Below, piece after piece: positions 36,925 to 44,643 of a stretch of DNA of 64,000 nt; the stretch's first letter is position 1, and every line of letters starts with the position of its first letter. Where the stretch lies: NCBI GenBank assembly GCA_963822485.1, contig CAWGHW010000013.1:372001-436000 (forward strand), in the 5' to 3' direction. Below the pieces are notes generated by a model, which was given only the letters and a program-made list of their open reading frames with translations, was not told where the DNA came from and made no database searches. A program made the position numbers and the translations under genes. This stretch comes from DASUBV01 sp963822485 (lineage in GTDB: Bacteria > Actinomycetota > Actinomycetes > Streptosporangiales > Streptosporangiaceae).

Positions 36925-37830
36925 TCAGGCGCCGTAGCCCACCCGGCGCAGGTCCTGCCCCGCGATCTTCTCGAACTCGGCCACCTGGGTGCTGGTCAGC
37001 CGCCGCCGCCAGCCGCCCGGCTCGATCATCGGCTGGCCCGAGGGCCGGGCCCGGCCCCGCACCGCGATCGGGCTCAGCGGCGCGCCGATGAACCCCGACA
37101 CCGCCGCCGTGGCCGTGCTCGGGTGCCGGATCGTCTCCTCGTAGCGCAGCGTGGTGAGCTGGTCGGCGGCCAGCGTGGTGCGCAGCCGGGCCATCTTGCG
37201 CACCGAGCCCCGCCAGCGCATCGCGCACTTGCCCGCCGGGGACAGCTCCGGCCAGGCGGCCAGGTCCTGCTCGGTCTCGATGCCGAAGAACGGGTTCGGG
37301 AACTCGCTGTCGATGTTGGCGATGCCGCGCTTGAAGAAGCTCAGCGTCTGCGCGTCGCCCAGCATCCCGGCCACCACGTCCCGGCCGTCCCGGATGATCT
37401 GCACGATGCGGGCGTCCGGGAAGGCGTCCACCACCGACTCGGCGCAGTACATCAGGTCCGGGGTGGCGTCGCCGTACCGGGAGATCTCCCGCTCCTCGAC
37501 GCAGGCGCCGGTGCCGTTCACCCGGCCGGTCTCCCGGCAGGCCGGGGAGCAGGACATGCAGCCGTGCGCCGTCACCTGCCAGGCCTGGGCGAACGCGTCG
37601 CGCAGCACCGTGGCGGCGGCCTCGCCCCGGCCGCGCTGGATCGACGGGCTGCGCGCGAACGCGTAGACCACGCTGAGCACGCTCTGCTGGCCGATGGTCA
37701 CGTGGAACTCCGGCGTCTGCTTCAGGGCACGCGCCAGCAGGTCCACGCCAGAGTACGGGGCTCCGATGATGAAGACCGGCTGGCGGACCTTACGGCCGTT
37801 GACGACCAGGATGTGCGGACGGGGTGGCAT
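36925..37830 (-). CDS. Sulfotransferase-family protein
   Basis: 301 residues. The N-terminal PVFIIGAPYSGVDLLARAL is the PAPS 5'-phosphosulfate loop, and IVQIIRDGRDVVAGML is the 3'-phosphate-binding segment, so PAPS-dependent sulfation is plausible. A cysteine-rich insertion (GCMSCSPACRETGRVNGTGAC) near residue 95 is unusual and could bind a metal. The acceptor is unknown. It lies just before a sulfonate-uptake region, but on the opposite strand. Confidence 0.85.
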   Translation of the reverse strand: MPPRPHILVVNGRKVRQPVFIIGAPYSGVDLLARALKQTPEFHVTIGQQSVLSVVYAFARSPSIQRGRGEAAATVLRDAFAQAWQVTAHGCMSCSPACRETGRVNGTGACVEEREISRYGDATPDLMYCAESVVDAFPDARIVQIIRDGRDVVAGMLGDAQTLSFFKRGIANIDSEFPNPFFGIETEQDLAAWPELSPAGKCAMRWRGSVRKMARLRTTLAADQLTTLRYEETIRHPSTATAAVSGFIGAPLSPIAVRGRARPSGQPMIEPGGWRRRLTSTQVAEFEKIAGQDLRRVGYGA

Positions 37831-37898
37831 GGCTGTGCATCAGTGTGGCATTGCCCGGAGCGCTGGCGAAGCGGGCCTGCCGGCCCGTTATGACCCGG

Positions 37899-39764
37899 TC
37901 AGGCCGGGGGAGCGGCCGTGACTGGCCGTCCCGCCGGCACTCGGCAGTGGTGCCCCGCGTGGTTGTGCAGGTTCAGCGCCGCCTCGATCAGCGGTACGTG
38001 ACTGAACGCCTGCGGAGTGTTGCCAACCAGGCGGCTGTACCGCGGGTCGTACTCCTCGCTGAGCAGGCCCAGGTCGGTGCGCAGCGCCAGCAGCCGCTCG
38101 AACAGGGCCACGGCCTCCTCGTAGTCGCCGATCAGGTGCAGCGCGTTGACCAGCCAGAAGCTGCAGGCCAGGAACGCGCCCTCGCCGCCGGTCAGGCCGT
38201 CCACCTGGGTCTGGCCGGCGCTGGCCGCCGCGTCCGGCTGCGTATAGCGCAGCACCAGGCCGTCCCGGACCAGGTCGCGCTGGATGGTCCGCACGGTGGA
38301 GACCATCCGCGGGTCTTCCGGGGGCAGGAAGCCCACCTCGAGCATCAGCAGCACCGCGGCGTCCAGCTCCTGGCTGCCGTAGTACTGGGTGAACGTGCCC
38401 CGCCTGGCGTCGTAGCCGCGCTCGCAGATCTCCGCGTGGATCTGGTCCCGCACCGCCCGCCAGCGGTCGTGCGAGCCCGAGCTGGCCAGCTCGGCCACGC
38501 AGCAGGCCCGGTCGAACGCGACCCAGGCCATGACCTTGGAGTGCACGAAGTGCCGCCGCGGCCCGCGCACCTCCCAGATGCCCTCGTCGGGCTCGCTCCA
38601 GTTCTTCTCCAGGAACTCCAGCAGCTGGCGGACCAGGGCCCAGGTGTGCTTGTCGAACCGCAGCCCGGCCTGCTTGCCCAGCGTCATCGCGTCGATGACC
38701 TCGCCGTACACGTCCAGCTGGCGCTGGTCCACCGCGGCGTTGCCGATCCGCACCGGGGACGAGTTCTCGTATCCGGGCAGCCAGGTGGCCTCCCACTCGG
38801 CCAGCCGCCGCTCGCCCGCCACCCCGTACATGATCTGCACGTCGCGGGCGCTGCCGGCCACCGCGCGCTCCAGCCACTCCCGCCAGGCCGCGGCCTCGGC
38901 CTTGTACCCGGTGCGCAGCAGCGCCTCCAGGGTGATCGTGGCGTCCCGCAGCCAGCAGTACCGGTAGTCCCAGTTGCGCACGCCGCCGATGTCCTCGGGC
39001 AGCGAGGTGGTCGGCGCGGCCACGATCCCGCCGGTGGGCGCGTAGGTCAGCGCCTTGAGCGTGATCAGCGAGCGCAGCACCGCGTCGGCGTAGTCGCCCT
39101 GGTAGGTGCAGTGCGCGGTCCAGTCGGTCCAGAACGTCCGGGTCCGGGCCAGCAGGTCCTCGGCGTCCGCGTCGGTGACCTGGGGCGCGCCCTGGTTGGA
39201 CGGCATCCAGCACAGCACGAACGGGACCCGCTCGCCCGCCGACACCGTGAACGCCGCCTCGTGGGACATGTTCCGGCCGACCAGCCGGATCGGGGTGCGC
39301 AGCCAGACCGCCTCCGGGCCCGCCACCGCCGACAGGCAGTGGTCCACCCGGCGCATCCAGGGCAGCACCTTCCCGTAGCCGAAGCGCACCCGCAGCACCG
39401 TCTCCATCTCGACCGTGCCCGCGACGCCCTCCACGATGCGGACCAGGACCGGCTGCTCGCCGTCGCGCGGCGGCATGAAGTCGGTGACCTTGACCGTGCC
39501 GCTCATCGTCTCCCAGAGCGTCTCCAGGATCAGCGTGCCGTCCTCGTACTTGCGGCTGAGCTTGCCGCGCCGGGGCTCCGGGCCGTCCTGGGCGGTCGGG
39601 CTGATCCGCCACTGCCCGTTCTTCTCGTCGCCCAGCAGGGCCGCGAAGCAGGCGTCGGAGTCGAACCGGGGGAGGCACAGCCAGTCGACCGACCCGTGCC
39701 GGTCAATGAGCGCCGCGGTCTGCATGTCCCCGATCAGCGCGTAGTCCTCGATGAGCCCGGTCAT
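37899..39764 (-). CDS. Glycoside hydrolase family 15 protein (trehalase/glucoamylase-like)
   Basis: 621 residues from ATG 39764, preceded by GGAGG. The N-terminal beta-sandwich opens with IEDYALIGDMQTAALIDRHGSVDWLCLPRFDS, the actinobacterial GH15 signature. The catalytic (alpha/alpha)6 barrel includes GVRNWDYRYCWLRDATITLEAL and the late GLTGGEGAFLACSFW segment with the catalytic glutamate. Mycobacterial members of this group are alpha,alpha-trehalases. No signal peptide, so intracellular. It stands alone between the sulfotransferase and lipoprotein genes. Confidence 0.9.
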   Translation of the reverse strand: MTGLIEDYALIGDMQTAALIDRHGSVDWLCLPRFDSDACFAALLGDEKNGQWRISPTAQDGPEPRRGKLSRKYEDGTLILETLWETMSGTVKVTDFMPPRDGEQPVLVRIVEGVAGTVEMETVLRVRFGYGKVLPWMRRVDHCLSAVAGPEAVWLRTPIRLVGRNMSHEAAFTVSAGERVPFVLCWMPSNQGAPQVTDADAEDLLARTRTFWTDWTAHCTYQGDYADAVLRSLITLKALTYAPTGGIVAAPTTSLPEDIGGVRNWDYRYCWLRDATITLEALLRTGYKAEAAAWREWLERAVAGSARDVQIMYGVAGERRLAEWEATWLPGYENSSPVRIGNAAVDQRQLDVYGEVIDAMTLGKQAGLRFDKHTWALVRQLLEFLEKNWSEPDEGIWEVRGPRRHFVHSKVMAWVAFDRACCVAELASSGSHDRWRAVRDQIHAEICERGYDARRGTFTQYYGSQELDAAVLLMLEVGFLPPEDPRMVSTVRTIQRDLVRDGLVLRYTQPDAAASAGQTQVDGLTGGEGAFLACSFWLVNALHLIGDYEEAVALFERLLALRTDLGLLSEEYDPRYSRLVGNTPQAFSHVPLIEAALNLHNHAGHHCRVPAGRPVTAAPPA

Positions 39765-39842
39765 TCTGCCTCCAGCTATGGCGTCTGTGGCCAAACATAT
39801 AGGTCTCGCGGGTACCGTCGAACCGGCCCGGCGGCCGCCCGC

Positions 39843-39850
39843 GTAAGCTT
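39843..39850 (+). promoter_or_regulatory. -10 box of a leaderless-type promoter (GTAAGCTT)
   Basis: TAAGCT (TANNNT consensus) ends 7 nt before the GTG start at 39857, so transcription should begin at or next to the start codon. The same octamer precedes the paralogous gene at 40244. Confidence 0.5.
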
Positions 39851-39856
39851 CCTGGC

Positions 39857-40222
39857 GTGTCACGATCCCGGACCCGGCCGGCCCTCGCGGCCGTCGCGAT
39901 CAGCGCCGCCGCGGCGACCGCCGCGCTCACTGGCTGCTCCAGCATGGACGCCTCCCTTGGCCAGCAGTGGGTGGACGTGACGTTCAAGCCCAGCACCACC
40001 GTGGCCATGATCCAGAAGGTCCGGGCGACATGCTCGCACGTGCAGAACATCACCGCGTACCCGCTGCCCAAGAAGCACACCGTGCTCAATCTCATGGCCG
40101 GCGTCCGCTTCAACACCACCAACGCCAACGACGCCAACGTGGCCCAGTTGCAGGAGTGCGTGCAGAAGTTCAGCTCGGTCCAGGGCTTCACGCCCGGCGA
40201 CACCGGCGACGAGGGCGGCTGA
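39857..40222 (+). CDS. Small lipoprotein, paralogue 1
   Basis: 121 residues from GTG 39857. The signal peptide ends in the lipobox LTGC, so the mature protein would be lipid-anchored outside the membrane. The mature part shows VDVTFKPSTTVAMIQKVRATCSHV and a C-terminal LQECVQKFSSVQGF, leaving two conserved cysteines that may form a disulfide. The next gene is a diverged copy with the same plan (FRPGTTVATVLQARQACTHL, LQSCVQKFPDVTGV). Function is unknown. Confidence 0.75.
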   Translation: MSRSRTRPALAAVAISAAAATAALTGCSSMDASLGQQWVDVTFKPSTTVAMIQKVRATCSHVQNITAYPLPKKHTVLNLMAGVRFNTTNANDANVAQLQECVQKFSSVQGFTPGDTGDEGG

Positions 40223-40228
40223 GCCCCG

Positions 40229-40236
40229 GTAAGCTT
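40229..40236 (+). promoter_or_regulatory. -10 box of a leaderless-type promoter (GTAAGCTT), second copy
   Basis: The TAAGCT box stands 8 nt from the GTG start at 40244, duplicated together with the downstream gene. Confidence 0.45.
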
Positions 40237-40243
40237 TGCTGCC

Positions 40244-40624
40244 GTGTCGTCATCACCAAGGTCCGCGCGGCGGCCCGCCGCCGCCCGCCTGGCGGTCGTG
40301 GCCGCGGCCATAGCCGTCGGCGCCTCGCTGGCGGGCTGTAGCCAGATCGACTCGGCGCTCAACAAGCAGATCGCCGTGGTCAGGTTCCGCCCCGGCACCA
40401 CCGTGGCCACCGTGCTCCAGGCCCGTCAGGCCTGCACCCACCTGCCCGGCCTGAGCCTGCTGCCGGAGCACCTGCACCCCGGCGACCCCACCTCGGGCAT
40501 CGCGCTGCGCTACGGCGCCAACCAGCCCACCGAGCACGACCTGGCCGCGCTCCAGTCCTGCGTGCAGAAGTTCCCTGATGTTACTGGTGTGGCTATCGTG
40601 GACGCGGCGGGCCGCGGCCTCTAG
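40244..40624 (+). CDS. Small lipoprotein, paralogue 2
   Basis: 126 residues from GTG 40244, signal peptide with lipobox LAGC. The core aligns with the preceding protein: xRFRPGTTVATVLQARQACTHLPG and DLAALQSCVQKFPDVTGV, with both mature-part cysteines in the same places. The tandem pair is separated by 21 bp and each copy has its own promoter-like box. It probably arose by gene duplication. No characterised homologue is recognised. Confidence 0.75.
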   Translation: MSSSPRSARRPAAARLAVVAAAIAVGASLAGCSQIDSALNKQIAVVRFRPGTTVATVLQARQACTHLPGLSLLPEHLHPGDPTSGIALRYGANQPTEHDLAALQSCVQKFPDVTGVAIVDAAGRGL

Positions 40625-40639
40625 GTTTTCTGCCGCCGA

Positions 40640-40665
40640 GTTAATTCTTAACTAATTCGATTAAC
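40640..40665. promoter_or_regulatory. AT-rich dyad GTTAAT-N14-ATTAAC
   Basis: The inverted repeat lies 16 bp after the lipoprotein 2 stop, within the 240-bp AT-rich region that leads to the sulfonate transporter operon. It could be an operator for the operon or part of a terminator. Confidence 0.4.
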
Positions 40666-40793
40666 AAACTCTACTATGGGCTGGTTCCCGGCCCATTTAC
40701 TGATCGTTCCCGGGCTTTTCTCAGGCTCTGACTGGGCCGACGCGGCACGTGACAGATATCACGCCGGATCCGCCTGCGTTTCGCGCGCCGGGG

Positions 40794-40822
40794 TTTACAT
40801 GTTTCCTGGTCGGGAATATGTT
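40794..40822 (+). promoter_or_regulatory. Sigma70-type promoter of the ssuABC-like operon
   Basis: TTTACA and TATGTT separated by 17 bp, 43 bp upstream of the binding-protein start, in a locally AT-rich segment. This is the clearest canonical promoter in the window. Confidence 0.6.
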
Positions 40823-40864
40823 ATTGTCTAATACCCACTTACTCAATCGGGAAAAGGGTGAACC

Positions 40865-41911
40865 ATGCGACGTGCACTGACCGCGGCCGCTGCTGCCGCC
40901 GCGATCACCGTCCTCGCGGCGGCCTGCGGGTCGTCGACCCAGACGGGATCCGACAGCTCCAGCAGCAAGGTGGTGCTGCGCCTCGGGTTCCTGGAGAACA
41001 TCACGCACGCCAGCGCGCTGATCGGGATCAAGGAAGGCTTCTTCGCCAAGGATCTCGGCAAGAACGTGACCCTGAAGCTGTACCCGTTCAGCACCGGCAC
41101 CGAGGAGGCCACGGCCCTGCTGGCCGGCCAGCTCGACGCCGCCTACGTGGGCCCGAACCCGGCCATCAAGGCCTGGCAGACCTCGGGTGGCAAGCTGATC
41201 AAGGTGATCTCCGGCGCCGCCTCGGGCGGGGCCGAGCTGGTGGTCAAGAAGGGCATCACCAGCGCCTCCCAGCTCAAGGGCCAGAAGCTGGCCACCCCGT
41301 CGCTGGGCAACACCCAGGACGTGGCGCTGCGCTACTGGCTCAAGAAGCAGGGCCTGACCAGCTCGCCCACGGGCAGCGGTGACGTGCCGATCACGCCCAT
41401 CACCCCGAACTCCGACGCCGTGCTGGCCTTCGAGTCCGGGAAGATCGCGGGCGGCTGGGAGCCGGCCCCCTACGACGCCGAGATGCTCGCGGCCGGCGGC
41501 CACGCGCTGGTCAACGAGGCCAGCCTGTGGCCCAAGGGCCAGTTCGTGACCACCAACCTGGTGGCCACCCAGTCCTTCATCTCCCAGCACGCGTCGGTCG
41601 TCAGCGGGCTGCTCAAGGGCCAGATCCAGGCCAACAGCTTCATCGCCAGCAGCAAGTCCCAGGCCGAGGCCGCGGCCAACGCCGAGCTGGCCTCGCTCAG
41701 CGGCAAGAGCCTCAAGCCCAGTATCCTGACCGCCGCGTTCCAGCAGGTCACCTTCACCAACGACCCCATCGCGTCGTCGCTGATCACCGACGCTCAGCAC
41801 GCGGTCGCCGTCGGCCTGCTCACGCCGGTCAAGAACCTGACCGCGCTCTACGATCTCGCGCCGCTCAACAAGGAGCTGGCCGCGGCGGGCCAGCCCGCGG
41901 TGAGTCCGTGA
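40865..41911 (+). CDS. ssuA: Aliphatic sulfonate/nitrate-type ABC transporter substrate-binding lipoprotein
   Basis: 348 residues. Signal peptide with lipobox AAACGSS, then an SsuA/TauA-type periplasmic-binding fold: LRLGFLENITHASALIGIKEGFFAKDLG, LLAGQLDAAYVGPNPAIKAW and GKIAGGWEPAPYDAEML. It binds an organosulfur (or related) compound for the permease. First gene of a three-gene operon; its TGA overlaps the GTG of the ATPase gene. Exact ligand unknown. Confidence 0.88.
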   Translation: MRRALTAAAAAAAITVLAAACGSSTQTGSDSSSSKVVLRLGFLENITHASALIGIKEGFFAKDLGKNVTLKLYPFSTGTEEATALLAGQLDAAYVGPNPAIKAWQTSGGKLIKVISGAASGGAELVVKKGITSASQLKGQKLATPSLGNTQDVALRYWLKKQGLTSSPTGSGDVPITPITPNSDAVLAFESGKIAGGWEPAPYDAEMLAAGGHALVNEASLWPKGQFVTTNLVATQSFISQHASVVSGLLKGQIQANSFIASSKSQAEAAANAELASLSGKSLKPSILTAAFQQVTFTNDPIASSLITDAQHAVAVGLLTPVKNLTALYDLAPLNKELAAAGQPAVSP

Positions 41912-42738
41912 GTACCGTTGACCGGCGGACTGCGCCCTCGGGGTTCTCCCCGGGGGCGTCAGCCCGTTCTGAGCCAGGCGTGCCGGCGCCGGAGCGCACC
42001 GCGGTGCGGCTCACCGACGTGACCAAGGTCTACGGGTCCGGCGGCCGGGCCGTCCAGGCCCTGGACAAGGTCTCGCTGACCGTGGCCGACGGCGAGTTCG
42101 TCTGCCTGATCGGCGCCTCCGGCTGCGGCAAGAGCACGCTGCTCTCGCTGGTGGCCGGGCTGGACGCGGTCACCAGCGGGGAGGTCATCACGGCCGGCCG
42201 CCGGGTCTCGCTGATGTTCCAGGAGCCGGCCCTGTTCCCGTGGCTGACCGCGGCCCGCAACGTGGAGCTGGCCCTGCGGGCCAGGGGCGTGCCCCGGCCC
42301 GAGCGCCAGGAGCGCACCAGGGAGCTGCTGGAGACCGTGCGGCTCACCGGCTTCGGCGACAAGCGCCCGCACGAGCTGTCCGGCGGCATGCGCCAGCGGG
42401 TGGCCATGGCGCGGGCGCTGGCCCAGGACGCCGACGTGCTGCTCATGGACGAGCCGTTCGGCGCCCTGGACGCGATGACCCGCGACCTGCTGCACGACGA
42501 GCTGGAGCGGATCTGCCGCGAGCGGACGCTGACCGTGCTGTTCGTGACCCACAACGTGCGCGAGGCGGCCCGCCTGGGCGACCGGGTGATCGTGCTGAGC
42601 AGCCGCCCTGGCCGGGTCATCGACGAGTACAACCTGCCCCGAGGCGGTCAGCGCCGGATCGACTCCCCGGAGGTGTCCGAGGTGGCGGCCAAGCTCACCG
42701 ACCGGCTGCGCGAGGAGATGGGGCGACATGGCCACTGA
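41908..42738 (+). CDS. ssuB: ABC transporter ATP-binding protein (SsuB/TauB type)
   Basis: 276 residues from GTG 41908 (GTGA overlap). Walker A GASGCGKST, MFQEPALFPWL, signature LSGGMRQRVAMARAL, LLMDEPFGALDAMTR and FVTHNVREAARLGD fit the nitrate/sulfonate/taurine ATPase subfamily. The first 30 residues are a variable Pro/Ser-rich tail. It overlaps the permease gene by 11 bp. Confidence 0.9.
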   Translation: MSTVDRRTAPSGFSPGASARSEPGVPAPERTAVRLTDVTKVYGSGGRAVQALDKVSLTVADGEFVCLIGASGCGKSTLLSLVAGLDAVTSGEVITAGRRVSLMFQEPALFPWLTAARNVELALRARGVPRPERQERTRELLETVRLTGFGDKRPHELSGGMRQRVAMARALAQDADVLLMDEPFGALDAMTRDLLHDELERICRERTLTVLFVTHNVREAARLGDRVIVLSSRPGRVIDEYNLPRGGQRRIDSPEVSEVAAKLTDRLREEMGRHGH

Positions 42739-43591
42739 CCAGGCCCTGCACGGGCTGGACCGGCTGGAGCTGGGGCCCCCGCAGGCCGGGAAGGATCCCG
42801 GCCGGATCGCCCGCAAAGTCTGGGCCGCGGCCTGGCCCAAGCTGCTGGCCATCGTGCTGGTGCTGGCCGTCTGGGAGCTGGTGGCGCTCAGCGGCTGGAA
42901 GAAGTACGTGTTCAAGGGCCCCGGTCCGGTCTTCTCCAACCTGTGGAACGACGCGCTGCACGGCAACCTGTGGAGCGTCATCGGCGCCACCCTGCAAAGC
43001 GCCATCGTGGGCTACGCGCTGGCCATCCTCATCGGCACCGTCATCGGCATCCTGGTCGCCCGGATCCCGCCGCTGCGGGCCGCCGTGGGCTCGATCATCA
43101 CCGGCCTGCAGACCATGCCGTCCATCGCCTGGGTGCCGTTCGCGATCATCATCTTCGGCGAGAACTCCTCGGCCATCCTGTTCGTGGTGGTCCTGGGCGC
43201 CGCCCCGTCGATCGCCAACGGGCTGATCACCGGGGTCGACTACACCCCGCCGCTGCTGCTGCGCGCGGGCAAGACCATGGGCCTGAGCGGCTTCGCGCTG
43301 TACCGGTACCTGGTGCTGCCCGCGTCGCTGCCGGCCTACGTGGCCGGGATGAAGCAGGGCTGGGCGTTCGCCTGGCGCAGCCTGATGGCCGGCGAGCTGA
43401 TCGTCCAGATCATCGGCCAGTTCTCCATCGGCCAGCAGCTCAGCGTGGACCAGTCGAACCTGGACTTCACCGGCGCGACCGCGACGATCATCGTGATCCT
43501 GATCATCGGCATCGTCGTCGACACCCTGTTCACCAAGCTGGACCTGGGCATCCGCAAGCGCCGCGGCCTGCTCGACCCGGCCGCGGCCTGA
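42728..43591 (+). CDS. ssuC: ABC transporter permease (SsuC/TauC type)
   Basis: 287 residues, six membrane segments, BPD_transp_1 fold with the EAA-type loop seen in TMGLSGFALYRYLVLPASLPAYVAGMKQGWAFAW. It forms the membrane channel for the sulfonate importer. Its stop is TGA-TAA, two tandem stops that are also the start of a copy of the dispersed 19-mer. Confidence 0.9.
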   Translation: MATDQALHGLDRLELGPPQAGKDPGRIARKVWAAAWPKLLAIVLVLAVWELVALSGWKKYVFKGPGPVFSNLWNDALHGNLWSVIGATLQSAIVGYALAILIGTVIGILVARIPPLRAAVGSIITGLQTMPSIAWVPFAIIIFGENSSAILFVVVLGAAPSIANGLITGVDYTPPLLLRAGKTMGLSGFALYRYLVLPASLPAYVAGMKQGWAFAWRSLMAGELIVQIIGQFSIGQQLSVDQSNLDFTGATATIIVILIIGIVVDTLFTKLDLGIRKRRGLLDPAAA

Positions 43592-43606
43592 TAACAGCAA
43601 GAAGCG
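43588..43606 (+). repeat. Dispersed 19-mer, copy 3 (spans the permease stop)
   Basis: Exact CTGATAACAGCAAGAAGCG; the permease TGA is bases 2-4 of the repeat. It is followed by a GGGCCGGGTC repeat and, 57 bp downstream, by copy 4. Confidence 0.85.
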
Positions 43607-43644
43607 TCGGGCCGGGTCGGGCCGGACCGGGTCGGGCCGGTAGT

Positions 43645-43663
43645 CTGATAACAGCAAGAAGCG
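43645..43663 (+). repeat. Dispersed 19-mer, copy 4
   Basis: Exact CTGATAACAGCAAGAAGCG in the convergent gap between the permease and fdhD genes, followed by CCGCCGGCCGACGTGCC. Confidence 0.85.
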
Positions 43664-43705
43664 CCGCCGGCCGACGTGCCTCACGGGCCGCGGCCTGATG
43701 CTCGG

Positions 43706-44575
43706 CTAGCCGCTGACGTCCGCGCGGGCCAGGACTCGGTCCTGGCCCGTGTAGACGTTCATCGAGCCGCCGCGCAGGAAGCCGACCAGCGTCAGCCCCG
43801 ACTCCTGGGCCAGGTCGGCGGCCAGCGACGACGGGGCGGAGACCGCGGCCAGCACCGGGATGCCGGCCAGCACCGCCTTCTGCACCAGCTCGAACGAGGC
43901 CCGCCCGCTGACCAGCAGCACGCAGCCGGACAGCGGCAGCCGGCCGGACCGCAGCGCCCAGCCGACGATCTTGTCGACCGCGTTGTGCCGGCCCACGTCC
44001 TCGCGCACGGCCAGCAGCTGGCCCGCCGCGGTGAACAGCCCGGCCGCGTGCAGCCCGCCGGTGGACTCGAACACCCGCTGCGCGGCGCGCAGCTCGTCAG
44101 GCAGCCCGGCCAGCACCTCGGGCGTGACCCGGGCCTGGTCGGCGGCCAGGTCGAAGCGGGAGGCCACGGCCAGCTCCTCGATGCTGGCCTTGCCGCATAC
44201 CCCGCACGCGCTGGTGGTCATGAAGCTGCGCCGCAGCCCGGCGGCCACGGCCAGGCCCGGCCGCAGCGTGACGTCGGCGATGTTGCCCATTCCGTCGTGG
44301 CCGGCGTGGCCGCAGCGCTGCCCGTCGCAGATCATGATCCCGGCGATGTCGGCCGGCTCGGCCACCACGCCCTCGCTGACCAGGAACCCGGCGGCCAGGT
44401 CGATGTCGTCGCCGGGGGTGCGCATGGTCAGCGTGAGCGCCTCGCCGCCGACCCGGATGCCCAGCGGCTCCTCGGCCGCCAGCAGGTCGGCGCGCTCGGC
44501 CGCCCGGGCTGGCTGGCCGGCGCCGCCGGGCAGCGAGATCCGCAGTACCCGCCGCCGCGCCGTCCTGCCGCTCAT
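43706..44575 (-). CDS. fdhD: Formate dehydrogenase accessory sulfurtransferase FdhD
   Basis: 289 residues. FdhD passes sulfur from a cysteine desulfurase to the molybdenum cofactor of formate dehydrogenase. The essential cysteine pair is seen in TTSACGVCGKASIEEL, and the C-terminal part shows REDVGRHNAVDKIVG and VSGRASFELVQKAVLAGIPVLAAVSAPSSLA. It is divergent from the formate dehydrogenase operon across a 68-bp gap, as in many actinomycetes. Confidence 0.96.
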   Translation of the reverse strand: MSGRTARRRVLRISLPGGAGQPARAAERADLLAAEEPLGIRVGGEALTLTMRTPGDDIDLAAGFLVSEGVVAEPADIAGIMICDGQRCGHAGHDGMGNIADVTLRPGLAVAAGLRRSFMTTSACGVCGKASIEELAVASRFDLAADQARVTPEVLAGLPDELRAAQRVFESTGGLHAAGLFTAAGQLLAVREDVGRHNAVDKIVGWALRSGRLPLSGCVLLVSGRASFELVQKAVLAGIPVLAAVSAPSSLAADLAQESGLTLVGFLRGGSMNVYTGQDRVLARADVSG

Positions 44576-44643
44576 CCGCGCTCTCCTGCCCCGATGCCCC
44601 CCCGCCTTGCCTTACCGAGACTACGTCCGATTTGATAGGACAC

